The notes beneath the pieces were generated by a model. The model was given only the letters and a program-made list of their open reading frames with translations, ran no database searches and had not been told where the DNA came from. The position numbers and the translations under genes are program-made. A stretch of 64,000 nucleotides of DNA, from the NCBI RefSeq assembly GCF_014280435.1, contig NZ_CP060388.1, forward strand, positions 4,124,001 to 4,188,000, given 5' to 3'. Source of the stretch: Sphingobium sp. KCTC 72723 (GTDB lineage: Bacteria; Pseudomonadota; Alphaproteobacteria; Sphingomonadales; Sphingomonadaceae). Below, piece by piece: positions 45,989-55,629 of the stretch. Position 1 is the first letter of the stretch; the number at the start of each line of letters is the position of its first letter.

Positions 45989-47254
45989 TCAGGCGCGGGG
46001 GAGGGTGTTGAGCAACCGCTCCACATCCCTGCCATCGTTGAACACCGATGGCGATATGCGCAGATGATGGTCGTGCAGCGACAGGCGCACGCCCGCCTTT
46101 GCGAGCGGCGCGGCGAGGCGCGTCTTGGCGTCGGGCAGCAGCGCCGTGAGTAGCGGCGCAGTGGTGCCGGGCGGGGTGATGAGGACATAGCCCTTTGCGC
46201 GCAACCCTTCGCGCAATTCGCCGATCAATGCCTGCGCATGGCGCTGGATCGCGGCGACGCCGAGCGATGCGATATAATCCATCGCATGGTCGAGCGCGGC
46301 GGTAATCCCCTGCGCATAGGTGCCGGTGCCGAAATGGCCGAGCGTGCCGGGGCGCACACTGTAGCTGGTCGGGGCATCGCCCGGCGGGTCCATCGGAAAG
46401 ACATGGGTTTGCGGCGGCGACAGGCCGATACCCGGCGGCGCACCGGGGGCAGCAAAGCCATAATAGCCATATTCGCTGCGCGGCAGGGCATCCAGCACGC
46501 CGCGCCGGGCATAGAGGAAGCCAAGCCCGAAATCGCCCATCAGCCATTTATAGGTGGCGCAGGCGGCGAAATCGACCCCGCTGGCGTGCAGGTCCACCGG
46601 CACCGCGCCCGCCGCATGGATGATGTCGGCATAGACCAGCGCGCCGGCGGCGTGCGCGATGTCGCACACGGTTTTTAGGTCATGCTGGAAGCCATTATAG
46701 GTGGAGACGAGCGACAGGCTGACCAATGTCGTGCCGGGTGTGATGGCGCGGGCCATGTCCTCGATGGCGATGCGGCCGTCGCGCGCCTGAACCCAGGCGA
46801 CGTCCACGCCCTGTTTTGCCATTTCCTGATACATGGGGAAGGCGGCGTAGAAATGGAGCGTATCGGTGACGACCCGGCCTCTGTTGGCCGGGAAGCCCAG
46901 CGCGCGCAGCACCGCTTGCTCGCCCATGGTGGTGGACTGGACCCAGGTGACTTCGTCCGGGGCCGCGCCGACCAATGCCGCGAATTTGGCGATCAGCTTC
47001 GCGCGGTCCACCGGCGGCCGGGCCATGGCGAAGGGATCGAGCGTGCGGGCGGCGACATAGGCGTCCATCGCGGCGCGCGCGCCCAGGCTGATCGGATGAG
47101 TCGATGCGCTGTCGAAATAGGCGAGCGGGGTGGCGGCGAAGCTGGCCTTGTCGGGCAGGGACGGGGCAGAGGCCGGAGTCGCCGCACGGGCCGCCTGCGC
47201 CGCCAGCGGCAGCGCGACTGCCGCGCCCAGCGCCTGACGACGGCTCAGCGTCAT
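45989..47254 (-). CDS. Tat-type exported class V aminotransferase-fold PLP enzyme
   Basis: A 421-residue protein with a Tat-like signal (MTLSRRQALGAAVALPLAAQ, cleaved after ARA). The class V fold is marked by FDSASTHPISLG, VTWVQSTTMGEQAVLRALGF, YADIIHAAGAVPVD and the PLP-lysine segment CATYKWLMGDFGLGFLYARR. Related to cysteine desulfurases, kynureninases and isopenicillin-N epimerases; the reaction is not predictable. ATG overlaps the upstream aminotransferase stop (ATGA), so the two are translated together. Tat export suits PLP enzymes because they fold with the cofactor in the cytoplasm. Confidence 0.85.
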   Translation of the reverse strand: MTLSRRQALGAAVALPLAAQAARAATPASAPSLPDKASFAATPLAYFDSASTHPISLGARAAMDAYVAARTLDPFAMARPPVDRAKLIAKFAALVGAAPDEVTWVQSTTMGEQAVLRALGFPANRGRVVTDTLHFYAAFPMYQEMAKQGVDVAWVQARDGRIAIEDMARAITPGTTLVSLSLVSTYNGFQHDLKTVCDIAHAAGALVYADIIHAAGAVPVDLHASGVDFAACATYKWLMGDFGLGFLYARRGVLDALPRSEYGYYGFAAPGAPPGIGLSPPQTHVFPMDPPGDAPTSYSVRPGTLGHFGTGTYAQGITAALDHAMDYIASLGVAAIQRHAQALIGELREGLRAKGYVLITPPGTTAPLLTALLPDAKTRLAAPLAKAGVRLSLHDHHLRISPSVFNDGRDVERLLNTLPRA

Positions 47255-48387
47255 GCCAGAATCTTGATGAAGGCGGCCTTGAACGCCTGCATTTCGGCGG
47301 GTGTGCCAAAGGAGACGCGGACCCAGTCGTCCATATGTTTGCGCGGGCCGCCGATGAAGATTTTCTGCGCGGCAAGCGCGGCGGTGACGTCCGCGCCGGG
47401 GCGGTCGACATGGATCATCGCAAAGCTCGCCTCGCCGGGCAGATAGCGCATCCCGCGCGCGGCGAGCCAGGCGTAGAGATCGTCGCGCACGGCCTTGTTC
47501 GCGGCCTTGCGGCTGGTGAGCAGCGTGGGGTCCAGCAGGCTGGCTTCCGCCGCGATCACGGCGGGCATCGGCGTGATGTTGGTGCCGTAACGGGCCATGC
47601 CGTCGAGCAGATCCTTGCGCCCGGCAATCAGGCCGCAGCGCAATCCTGCTAGGCCGTAAATCTTGGAGAAAGTGCGCGTCACCAGCACGTCCGCGCCCCT
47701 GGCGACCAGATCGAGGCAGGAGGTTGCGTCGCTGAAATGAATATAGGCTTCGTCGATCAGCAGGATTGCGCCCTTGGGCTTGTTGGCCAGCAGCCAGTCG
47801 ATATCGGCGCGGGTCGTGACAAGGCCGGTGGGGTTGTTGGGGTTGCACAGATAATAGACGCCTGCGTCCGGCGCAGCGGCCAGCAATGTGCGCGGGTCGG
47901 CGGCGAAATCGCCCGATAATGGCACCGCGACCGACCGGGTGATGCTCTGGTCGTTCAGGCCCAGAAAGCCCTGATCGAAGGTCGGTTCGAAATAGGCGAT
48001 CGGGCGGTCGGGCGTGGAATAGGTCAGCGCGACCGAACGGAGCGGCATGAAGGAACCGGGATGAACCTGAACCTGATCGGGCATCAGGCCGTTCTGCCGC
48101 GCGAACAGGCTTTCCAGTTGCCCGGCAAAGGCCATGCCATAGCGCCCCGATAATGGCGGCAGTTGCGCCAGCGCCGCGAGCGCGGCGGGGCAGGGACCGA
48201 CGGGATGTTCGTTGCTGTTGAGGAAGATGCCGTCGCTCAGCGTGGCGACCATGCCCGCCGGGTCGTCGGGCAATGCGACCTTGCGCCCGCGCTGGGCCAA
48301 AGCAGGTGTCGCAGCGGCAATCGACGTGGCCGCCACCGCCCCGCGCATCAGCATCCGGCGGGACATTATGTCAGGCAATCGGCTCAT
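47251..48387 (-). CDS. Tat-type exported HisC-like aminotransferase
   Basis: A 378-residue class I/II aminotransferase. N-terminal Tat signal with SRRMLMRGAVAATSIAAATP and cleavage near ALAQRG. The fold motifs are NEHPVGPCPAALAAL, YLCNPNNPTGLV, DEAYIHFSD, and RTFSKIYGLAGLRCG with the PLP-binding Lys. Close to histidinol-phosphate aminotransferases, but an envelope location rules out a histidine-biosynthesis role. GGAGGGG six bases before ATG. It lies after a hairpin terminator that follows the TonB receptor, with the class V enzyme and RidA downstream. Confidence 0.87.
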   Translation of the reverse strand: MSRLPDIMSRRMLMRGAVAATSIAAATPALAQRGRKVALPDDPAGMVATLSDGIFLNSNEHPVGPCPAALAALAQLPPLSGRYGMAFAGQLESLFARQNGLMPDQVQVHPGSFMPLRSVALTYSTPDRPIAYFEPTFDQGFLGLNDQSITRSVAVPLSGDFAADPRTLLAAAPDAGVYYLCNPNNPTGLVTTRADIDWLLANKPKGAILLIDEAYIHFSDATSCLDLVARGADVLVTRTFSKIYGLAGLRCGLIAGRKDLLDGMARYGTNITPMPAVIAAEASLLDPTLLTSRKAANKAVRDDLYAWLAARGMRYLPGEASFAMIHVDRPGADVTAALAAQKIFIGGPRKHMDDWVRVSFGTPAEMQAFKAAFIKILA

Positions 48388-48404
48388 GCAGTCCCCTCCA
48401 TAGG

Positions 48405-48434
48405 AAAAGGGCCGGTTCGTTTCCGAACCGGCCC
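48405..48434 (-). terminator. terminator between the TonB receptor and the aminotransferases
   Basis: On the minus strand GGGCCGGTTCG and CGAACCGGCCC form a perfect 11-bp stem around a GAAA loop, then TTTTCC. The T run is short, so some read-through into the aminotransferase genes is likely. Confidence 0.8.
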
Positions 48435-48450
48435 TCCTTCGTGACGTAGA

Positions 48451-51069
48451 TTAGAATTTGAAGTCGATACGCGCGTAATAATAGCCGCCTGCCGTGCCGT
48501 AGGGGCCATGGCCATAGGGGCTGTTATAGGAACCAGCGCCGTTTTGGTATGGCGACACGCCGGGATTGACGACAACCCCCGTGCCGGTCACCAGCTTGGG
48601 CACTTCGGGAACCTTGTCGAACAGGTTGTTCGCACCAATCGAGAAGGTCACATTGTCGGTGAAGTCGTAACCGACTTCCAGATCGGTGATGATCGCCGAT
48701 TTGACCACGCCGTTGAAGTAGAGCTGGTTGGCATTGACGCCATTGACCAGCGCCCCGTCGGCGATCAGGAAGCCGCCGCTAGGCACCACGCCGCTGCCCA
48801 CGCCCGGACGCACAAGGATGCTGGTCTTGGCATAGAGGGTTTCGCGCAGATTGACGGTCAGCCTGTCTGCCTTGAGCAGCGCACCGAAGCCGACCTTATA
48901 TTTGGGCGTCGTGTCTTCGATATTGCTTTCCGACGCCGCGTTGAACAGCGGATATCCGACCTTGTTGTTGGTGATCTTCGTCTTGTTATAGTTGCCGTTC
49001 ACCGACAGGTTCAGCGAGCCAAAGCCCAGTGAAACCGGATAGGCGATGGAGAAGTCCACGCCCGTCGTCTTGGTGTCGATACCGTTGGTGAAGCTTTGCA
49101 CACCCACGGTCTGGAGCGCAGTGTCGAGGACGATGCCCGCAGCGGCAAGAGCGCTGAAGATCGCGGCGGCGCCGGGCTGGACCACGCCACCCTGAACGGC
49201 GTTACGCGACGCGGTAGCAGCAATACGATCCTTGATCTTGATCATATAGGCATCGACCGTGATCGCCAGCTTTGGCACCGGACGCATAACGATACCGGCC
49301 GAGAAGTTCTTCGATTTTTCCGGGCCGAGTGGGCCAAAGCCCAGCAGCGCGGCGGCCGGGGTGCCGGCGGGCAGCTGTGCCACCGCGCTGGTCGGCCCCA
49401 CGTTGATCGTCGAATATTTCTGTTCGGCCAGTGTTGGAGCGCGGAAGCCGGTGCTGGCCGTGCCGCGAATTGCGAAAGCATCCGAGAAATCGTAGCGGGT
49501 CGTGATCTTGCCGATCAGCGTATCGCCAAAATCGGTATAGTCTTCATAACGCCCGGCAAGATCGACGCTCCAGCCTTCGACCGGCTCGGCGATGAAGTTG
49601 ATATAGCCAGCCTTCGAACTACGGTTGAACTTGCCTGCGTCGGTGTTCTTGTAACCGGGGAAGGATTGCACGCCGGTCTTGTAGGTCGAGTAGAAATCGC
49701 CCTGGACGATTTCATAGGTGTCCTTGCGATATTCGCCGCCGAAAGCGAAGGTCAGGGGCGACGCCATGCCCGCGTCAAATTCCTTGCGGATGTCGGCGGT
49801 GACCGTGGTCTGGCTCAGGCGGAAGCCACCGTCATACGCCTTGTCAGGCGTATTGGGGACGCCCACGCCCAGCCGGGCTGCGGCAAAGCTTTCCTGCCAC
49901 ACTTCGCGATGCGCGGAATTTTCGGTCCAGATGTCGTTCTTCTGATGCCCGTAGCTGGTGCTGAGATCATAGTTCCAGCCGCCGCCGACTTCACCCTTGG
50001 CACCGACGGTGAAGCTATACTCATCCTCGATCACATGCTGCAACGGGACCATGCCGAACGTGCCGGTGTCGCTGTAGCAGATGTTGGGGTCATAAGCGGC
50101 GGTGGTGACTGCGCCGCCAAGGTTGCCGGTTTCGTAGCAGATGCGCTTGGGATGACGATAACCCTGCTTGGCCCAGCCTTCGCGGCGGGCGACATCGCCA
50201 AAGGCATAGACTTCAACGCCACCGAAATCATAGCCTGCGTTGACGAACAGCAGGTTGAGTTCGGTCTTGGGCTGGCCGCCGTTGATGTTGGCGAGCGCGT
50301 CGCCGGTCAGGTTGGACCATTGCGCCGGTGCGTTGGGCTGAAGCGTGCCGTCGGCCTTCGTCACCTGAACCTGGCCGTCGCCCAGCGTGGTATAATCCTG
50401 ACGGCGATGGAACAGGCTGATGTTCATGAAGCCGTCTTCGCCCAGCTTCACGCCATAATTGCCGGAGATGGAGAAGAGTTCGCCCTGGCTGTCATAATGC
50501 TGACCGCCGGTAATCTTGATCGAACCGCCTTCGGCATCATCCTTGAGGATGAAGTTGATAACGCCTGCGATGGCGTCGGTGCCGTAAACGGCTGCTGCGC
50601 CTTCCTGAAATACTTCGACCTGCTTGACCGAATCTGGCGGGATCAGGTCGATGCTGGGCGCGGCCGAGCCGGAGAAGGCACCCAGAACCTGAAGGATGCC
50701 ATTGCCGTGGCGACGCTTGCCATTGACCAGAACCAGCGTGTGGTTGGGTGACAGGCCGCGCAGGCGGGCGGATAGCGAGAAGCTGGAAAGGTCAGTACCC
50801 TGCGTCTGCGCCGTGAAGGACGGAACGATCTGGGTCAGTACCTGGTTAAGGTTGGGCTGGCCGACATGGGCGATGGCATCTTCGCCCAACACCTGGATGG
50901 GCGCTGCGCTGTCGGCGGCCTGCATACCCACGGCGCGCGTGCCGGTGACGATGATCGCGGTGCCTTCATCGACCTGCGGTGCTTCCTGCGGCACTTCTTG
51001 CGCGATGGCGCAGGCCGACCAGGACGATGCCAGGATCAAGGAAAGTTTCAGTGCGGAAAAGCGTGTCAT
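48451..51069 (-). CDS. TonB-dependent outer-membrane receptor
   Basis: An 872-residue receptor: signal peptide ending AIAQEV, TonB-box-like segment EGTAIIVTGTRA, plug domain with GLSPNHTLVLVNGKRRHGNG and SIDLIPPDSVKQVEVFQEGA, AAAVYGTDAIAGVINFILK, and a 22-strand barrel ending in YYYARIDFKF. The class is that of sphingomonad and xanthomonad receptors for small organic ligands. The substrate is unknown. Context, with two exported PLP enzymes and RidA, suggests an amine, amino acid or small peptide. Confidence 0.95.
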   Translation of the reverse strand: MTRFSALKLSLILASSWSACAIAQEVPQEAPQVDEGTAIIVTGTRAVGMQAADSAAPIQVLGEDAIAHVGQPNLNQVLTQIVPSFTAQTQGTDLSSFSLSARLRGLSPNHTLVLVNGKRRHGNGILQVLGAFSGSAAPSIDLIPPDSVKQVEVFQEGAAAVYGTDAIAGVINFILKDDAEGGSIKITGGQHYDSQGELFSISGNYGVKLGEDGFMNISLFHRRQDYTTLGDGQVQVTKADGTLQPNAPAQWSNLTGDALANINGGQPKTELNLLFVNAGYDFGGVEVYAFGDVARREGWAKQGYRHPKRICYETGNLGGAVTTAAYDPNICYSDTGTFGMVPLQHVIEDEYSFTVGAKGEVGGGWNYDLSTSYGHQKNDIWTENSAHREVWQESFAAARLGVGVPNTPDKAYDGGFRLSQTTVTADIRKEFDAGMASPLTFAFGGEYRKDTYEIVQGDFYSTYKTGVQSFPGYKNTDAGKFNRSSKAGYINFIAEPVEGWSVDLAGRYEDYTDFGDTLIGKITTRYDFSDAFAIRGTASTGFRAPTLAEQKYSTINVGPTSAVAQLPAGTPAAALLGFGPLGPEKSKNFSAGIVMRPVPKLAITVDAYMIKIKDRIAATASRNAVQGGVVQPGAAAIFSALAAAGIVLDTALQTVGVQSFTNGIDTKTTGVDFSIAYPVSLGFGSLNLSVNGNYNKTKITNNKVGYPLFNAASESNIEDTTPKYKVGFGALLKADRLTVNLRETLYAKTSILVRPGVGSGVVPSGGFLIADGALVNGVNANQLYFNGVVKSAIITDLEVGYDFTDNVTFSIGANNLFDKVPEVPKLVTGTGVVVNPGVSPYQNGAGSYNSPYGHGPYGTAGGYYYARIDFKF

Positions 51070-51270
51070 TCATGCCCCCTGTTCAATATCTTTTGATGAC
51101 AAGGGGATGGACGAAGCTGAAACGCGAAGCCGCTAGTGCGCTGCACAAAATTTGAAATATTTTTGGTTTAGGCGATCATCGCGGTAGCAGAAATGGCCAG
51201 TTGCCCGATAAAGGCGTCATGGTGCGCCGCATCATATATGCAGCGCACCCGATATAGACAGCGTGCAGGG

Positions 51271-51879
51271 TCAGGATGCCATCGCCGCGTCGATCAGCGC
51301 CTTGGCCTCTGCGCCTTCCCAATCCATCGCGCCGATCACTCGCACCATTTCCTTGCCCTGCGCGTCATACAGGACGGTTGTAGGCAACAGGCCAGTGGCA
51401 TAGTCGAAGCCGAAATGATTTTCAGGGTCGGCCCAGCCTTTCAAATGGGGCAGATCATGTTTGGCGAAGAAGGGTTTGACGGCCTTTTCGCCCTGCGTAT
51501 CCTGAGAAATGGTCAGCACGGCCAGCCCCTTTGGCCCATAGGTCGCGGCGATCCGGTCGAGCGTGGGCATTTCCGCGACGCAGGGGGTACACCATGTGGC
51601 CCACAGGTTGACCAGCATCGGCTTGCCGGCAAAATCCTGCAACGTCGTTTCGCCGCCATCGGGATTCTGGAAGGCAAAGGTCGGCGCGGGCGTCCCCGCC
51701 TTGCTGCGGTCGAGCCTGTAGTTGAACGCGCCATCCTCTTTCGACGCGGCGTTGCCGGACGCGGGAACCTCATCGCTCATGCTCGCATTGGCTTGCCCAG
51801 CGGGCGGGGATTGCCTATCGCAAGCCGCCAGTCCGGCGGTCAGGAGCAGTAACATCAGCGCGCGCGAAACAGGTTCCAA
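51271..51879 (-). CDS. TlpA-like thioredoxin-fold lipoprotein
   Basis: About 202 residues. A lipoprotein signal [15 protein letters not shown] gives a lipobox LAAC. The thioredoxin domain has [20 protein letters not shown] (WCTPC) and [18 protein letters not shown] with cis-Pro. It is likely a periplasm-facing reductase of disulfides, for example in cytochrome c maturation. I favour a TTG start with GGAG nine bases upstream; an ATG at 51855 or one at 51900 would also be possible. Its start is back to back with argH (20 bases apart). Confidence 0.85.
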   Translation of the reverse strand: MEPVSRALMLLLLTAGLAACDRQSPPAGQANASMSDEVPASGNAASKEDGAFNYRLDRSKAGTPAPTFAFQNPDGGETTLQDFAGKPMLVNLWATWCTPCVAEMPTLDRIAATYGPKGLAVLTISQDTQGEKAVKPFFAKHDLPHLKGWADPENHFGFDYATGLLPTTVLYDAQGKEMVRVIGAMDWEGAEAKALIDAAMAS

Positions 51880-51898
51880 GGGAGAAGGCTCCAACAGC

Positions 51899-53260
51899 AT
51901 GTGGGGTGGCCGGTTCGCCGCCGGCCCGGCGTCTGTGATGCGAGAGATAAATGCCTCCATCCCCTTCGACAAGCGATTGTGGAAACAGGATATCGCCGGG
52001 TCCAAGGCGCATGTCGCGATGCTGGCCAAACAGGGCATCGTCGAGGGCGAGGATGCGCAGGCGATTACCGAGGGGCTGAACCGGGTTGCGGCGGAATATG
52101 AAGCCGACGGCGTGCCGGTCAACATGGACCTGGAAGACATCCATATGGTCACGGAGTCGCGGCTGGCCGAGTTGATCGGCCCGGTCGCGGGGCGGCTGCA
52201 CACCGCGCGCAGCCGTAACGATCAGGTGGCGACCGATTTTCGCCTGTGGGTGCGCGACGCGATGGATGAGGTCGACGCGGGTCTTGCCGGATTGCAGGCC
52301 GCGTTGCTGACGCGGGCCGAGGATCATGCCGACGCAGTGATGCCGGGCTTTACCCATCTGCAATCGGCGCAGCCAGTCACGCTGGGCCATCATCTGATGG
52401 CCTATCATGAAATGATTCGTCGCGACCGCAGCCGCTTTGCCGATGCGCGGGTGCGGATGAACGAATGTCCGCTGGGTGCCGCCGCGCTTGCTGGCACGGG
52501 CTTCCCGATCGACCGGCACGCGACCGCAGCGGCTTTGGGCTTTGCCCGGCCGACCGACAACAGCCTGGACAGCGTATCCGACCGCGACTTCGCGCTCGAT
52601 TATCTGATGGCGGCAACGCAACTGGCGCTGCATCTGTCGCGGCTGGCGGAAGAATTCGTCATCTGGGCCAGCCAGCCCTTCGGCTTTATCAAGCTGCCCG
52701 ACGCCTATTCGACCGGCAGTTCGATCATGCCGCAAAAGCGCAATCCCGATGCTGCCGAACTGGTGCGGGGCCATGCGGGCCGGGTGATGGGTTGCATGAC
52801 CAGCCTGTGCGTCACGATGAAGGGGCTGCCGCTGGCTTATTCCAAGGATATGCAGGACGACAAGCCGCCTGTGTTCGAGGCACATGACCTGATCGGCCTG
52901 TCGATCGCGGCGATGACGGGCATGGTCGAAACCGTGACGTTCCGCACCGACCGGATGCGCGCCCTTGCCGAAAGCGGCTTTGCGACTGCCACGGATCTGG
53001 CCGACTGGTTGGTGCGCGAAGGCAATATTCCCTTCCGCGAGGCGCATCATATTACCGGGCGCGCGGTCGCGGCGGCGGAAAGCGCAGGGGTGCAACTGGC
53101 CGACCTGCCGATCGAGACGCTTCAGGCCATCGACGCGCGGATCGACGATCGTATCTATGCCGTGCTGACGGTCGATGCGTCGGTCGCCAGCCGCCAGAGC
53201 CATGGCGGCACCGCGCCGAGCCAGGTGCGCGCGCGGATCGCGGAAGCGAAAGGAGCATGA
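51899..53260 (+). CDS. argH: argininosuccinate lyase
   Basis: A 453-residue fumarase/aspartase-superfamily enzyme for the last step of arginine synthesis. [10 protein letters not shown] start, [33 protein letters not shown] and the signature [20 protein letters not shown] are complete. I chose the start at MWGGRF; the longer frame overlaps tlpA. GGAGAAGG lies about 11 bases before. It is followed at once by a small lipoprotein gene, then lysA. Confidence 0.97.
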   Translation: MWGGRFAAGPASVMREINASIPFDKRLWKQDIAGSKAHVAMLAKQGIVEGEDAQAITEGLNRVAAEYEADGVPVNMDLEDIHMVTESRLAELIGPVAGRLHTARSRNDQVATDFRLWVRDAMDEVDAGLAGLQAALLTRAEDHADAVMPGFTHLQSAQPVTLGHHLMAYHEMIRRDRSRFADARVRMNECPLGAAALAGTGFPIDRHATAAALGFARPTDNSLDSVSDRDFALDYLMAATQLALHLSRLAEEFVIWASQPFGFIKLPDAYSTGSSIMPQKRNPDAAELVRGHAGRVMGCMTSLCVTMKGLPLAYSKDMQDDKPPVFEAHDLIGLSIAAMTGMVETVTFRTDRMRALAESGFATATDLADWLVREGNIPFREAHHITGRAVAAAESAGVQLADLPIETLQAIDARIDDRIYAVLTVDASVASRQSHGGTAPSQVRARIAEAKGA

Positions 53261-53262
53261 GG

Positions 53263-53514
53263 ATGCGCGGTCTTGTCACGCTGGGGTTCGTCATACTGGC
53301 GCTGTCGGCCTGCGGCGGTCGCCAGCCGTTGAAGCCGGTGAAGGATCAGGCCTTGCCCGCCGTGCCGGTGGGCGCGGCGACTGCGCCAACGGCCATGGAC
53401 CTGATGCAGGCCAGCACCCAGGCCCGGCCGCAACGCAACGTGGAATTGCTGACCCAGTCGCAAAAGCGGCAAGCGGACGAATTTGACCTGCCGCCTGAAA
53501 AAAAGCCAAAATAA
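53263..53514 (+). CDS. small lipoprotein (LptM-like) between argH and lysA
   Basis: An 83-residue lipoprotein: MRGLVTLGFVILALSACGGR gives a signal and lipobox (LSAC). The mature part is Pro/Gln-rich with ELLTQSQKRQADEFDLPPEK at the end. In many proteobacteria a small lipoprotein, LptM (YifL), lies before lysA and helps LptD mature; position and size match. The second ATG is used, seven bases after GGAG; the first overlaps the argH stop. Confidence 0.75.
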   Translation: MRGLVTLGFVILALSACGGRQPLKPVKDQALPAVPVGAATAPTAMDLMQASTQARPQRNVELLTQSQKRQADEFDLPPEKKPK

Positions 53515-53538
53515 GCAAGAATTGGCGTAAAATCGGAT

Positions 53539-53568
53539 CGTCATTGCTTCGCTGCGCTCGCAATGACG
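53539..53568. repeat. dispersed palindrome before lysA
   Basis: CGTCATTGC and GCAATGACG are perfect 9-bp arms around a 12-base centre TTCGCTGCGCTC. This motif is a common intergenic repeat in sphingomonads and other alphaproteobacteria. It sits between the lipoprotein and lysA. Confidence 0.75.
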
Positions 53569-53590
53569 CACTAAACTACAGGACAAGAAT

Positions 53591-54856
53591 TTGGACCATT
53601 TCGACTATGTGGACGGTGCCATGCAGGTGGAGCAGGTGCCGATGGCGGCGATCGCCGACGCGGTCGGCACGCCGGTCTATATCTATTCCACCGCGACGCT
53701 GGAGCGGCATGTCTCTGTGTTCCGCGCCGGTCTGGCCAGCCTCGACAATCCGCTGATCGCCTTTGCGGTAAAGGCCAACCCCAATGCCGCCGTGCTGGCG
53801 ACGCTGGCGCAGCTGGGTCTGGGCGCGGACGTGGTGTCGGGCGGCGAATTGCTGCGCGCGGTCGCGGCGGGGATTCCTGCCGACCGGATCGTCTTTTCCG
53901 GCGTGGGCAAGACGGCGGACGAAATGCGGCTGGCGCTGGACCATGGCATTTTCCAGTTCAATCTGGAAAGCGAGCCGGAAGCCGAAATGCTGTCGGACGT
54001 CGCACTGTCGATGGGCAGGCGCGCCCCTGTGGCCTATCGCATCAACCCGGATGTCGATGCTGGCACCCATGCCAAGATTTCGACCGGCAAGTCGGAAAAC
54101 AAGTTCGGCATCCCTTATGACCGGGCGCTGGAATCCTATGCCGCCGCGCGCGATCTGCCCGGCCTGGATGTGCAGGGGGTGGCGGTCCATATCGGCAGCC
54201 AGTTGACGGACCTGGCTCCGCTGGAGGCGGCTTTCGTCAAGGTCGGCGCACTGGTCGAGAAGCTGCGGGCGGCGGGGCATGACATTCGCACCGCCGATCT
54301 GGGCGGTGGCCTTGGCGTCCCCTATGATCCCTCGCAACCTTTGCCACCCAGCCCCGCCGATTATGGCGCGATGGTGACGCGCGTGACGCAGGACTGGCCC
54401 GTGCGGCTGATGTTCGAACCGGGCCGGGTGATCGTGGGCAATGCCGGGGCGCTGCTGTCGCGGGTCGTCCGGGTGAAGCAGGGCGCAAAAGCCCCCTTCG
54501 TCATCGTGGACGCGGCCATGAACGACCTGCTGCGTCCCAGCCTTTATGACGCATGGCATGATATTCGCGCCGTTGCGCCCACGGGCGAACGGGCGGCGGC
54601 CAATGTCGTGGGTCCGGTATGCGAGACGGGCGATACCTTTGCCATGCACCGCGATCTGGACGTGGTGCAGGCGGGCGATCTGGTCGCCTTCATGACAGCG
54701 GGCGCCTATGGCGCGACGATGGCGGGGACGTATAACAGCCGCCCGCTGACCCCCGAAGTGCTGGTAACGGGCGACAAATGGGCCGTGGTGCGCGCCCGTC
54801 CACCGATCGAGGCGCTGATCGAGGGTGACACTATTCCCGACTGGCTGGCGCAGTAA
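53591..54856 (+). CDS. lysA: diaminopimelate decarboxylase
   Basis: A 421-residue PLP enzyme that makes lysine from meso-diaminopimelate. The PLP lysine is in IAFAVKANPNAAVLATLAQL; GADVVSGGELLRA, HIGSQLTDL, FEPGRVIVGNAG and CETGDTFA are typical. The start is a TTG (MDHFDYVDGAM) as the family usually begins MDHF; ATG at residue 11 is the alternative. It overlaps the next gene by one base. Confidence 0.96.
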   Translation: MDHFDYVDGAMQVEQVPMAAIADAVGTPVYIYSTATLERHVSVFRAGLASLDNPLIAFAVKANPNAAVLATLAQLGLGADVVSGGELLRAVAAGIPADRIVFSGVGKTADEMRLALDHGIFQFNLESEPEAEMLSDVALSMGRRAPVAYRINPDVDAGTHAKISTGKSENKFGIPYDRALESYAAARDLPGLDVQGVAVHIGSQLTDLAPLEAAFVKVGALVEKLRAAGHDIRTADLGGGLGVPYDPSQPLPPSPADYGAMVTRVTQDWPVRLMFEPGRVIVGNAGALLSRVVRVKQGAKAPFVIVDAAMNDLLRPSLYDAWHDIRAVAPTGERAAANVVGPVCETGDTFAMHRDLDVVQAGDLVAFMTAGAYGATMAGTYNSRPLTPEVLVTGDKWAVVRARPPIEALIEGDTIPDWLAQ

Positions 54857-55629
54857 TGCACAGCCTGCCCGTTTTCATCCGCCTGACGGGCAGGCCCGTA
54901 ATCCTGACCGGGACCGGCGAAGCGGCCGACGCCAAGCGCCGCTTGCTGGAACGGGCAGGCGCGCGGATCGTGGGCGAGGATGACGGGGAGGCGCGCATCG
55001 CCATCGTGTCGGATGGCGATGGGGCGACGGCGCAGCGGTTGCGCGCGCGTGGCGTGCTGGTCAATGCGACCGATAATCCCGACCTGTGCGATTTTACTTT
55101 GCCCGCGATCGTGGACCGTGATCCGGTGCTGATCGCGATCGGCACCGGCGGGGCGTCGGCAGGGCTGGCCAAGGCGCTGCGGCAACGGTTCGAAGCGATG
55201 CTGCCCGCGCGATTGGGGGCGCTGGCGACAGCCTTGTTCGATGCGCGGACGGCGATCCGCGCGCGCTGGCCCGATGCGGCGGCGCGGCGGCGGGCGATCG
55301 ACGCGGGACTGGCACCGGGTGGAGCGATCGACCTGTTGCGGGCCGAAGCTGCCGATGGCGTGCCGCGCTGGATCGCGGGGCAGGGTGACATGGAAGCCAC
55401 GCGGCTGGAGCCGATCAGGCTGGCGTCCAACGATCCAGACGACCTGACGCTGCGCGCGGCGCGATTATTGGGGGAGGCGGACCGGGTCTATCACCAGCCT
55501 GTCGTGTCGGCGGCAGTCCTGGACCGGGCGCGGGCCGATGCCGTGCGGATCATGGTGGACATGCCGCCAGCCGATCCCGGTGAGGGTCTGTCTTTGTGGG
55601 TGACGCTGGGCTTAAGCCTCAGCCGTTAG
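54856..55629 (+). CDS. CysG-N (precorrin-2 dehydrogenase/ferrochelatase)-like protein with SUMT remnant
   Basis: A 257-residue protein. The N-terminal half is the NAD-binding dehydrogenase/ferrochelatase part of CysG: RPVILTGTGEAADAKRRLLE, VNATDNPDLCDFTLPAIVDR and LIAIGTGGASAGLAKALRQR. Its normal partner would be a methyltransferase (SUMT). Here only a trace remains: NDPDDLTLRAARLLGEADRV resembles the start of that domain, with the SAM loop (GAGPGD) altered. It then ends. The protein could still make sirohydrochlorin and siroheme; the second domain is broken. Coupled to lysA by a TAATG overlap. Confidence 0.8.
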   Translation: MHSLPVFIRLTGRPVILTGTGEAADAKRRLLERAGARIVGEDDGEARIAIVSDGDGATAQRLRARGVLVNATDNPDLCDFTLPAIVDRDPVLIAIGTGGASAGLAKALRQRFEAMLPARLGALATALFDARTAIRARWPDAAARRRAIDAGLAPGGAIDLLRAEAADGVPRWIAGQGDMEATRLEPIRLASNDPDDLTLRAARLLGEADRVYHQPVVSAAVLDRARADAVRIMVDMPPADPGEGLSLWVTLGLSLSR

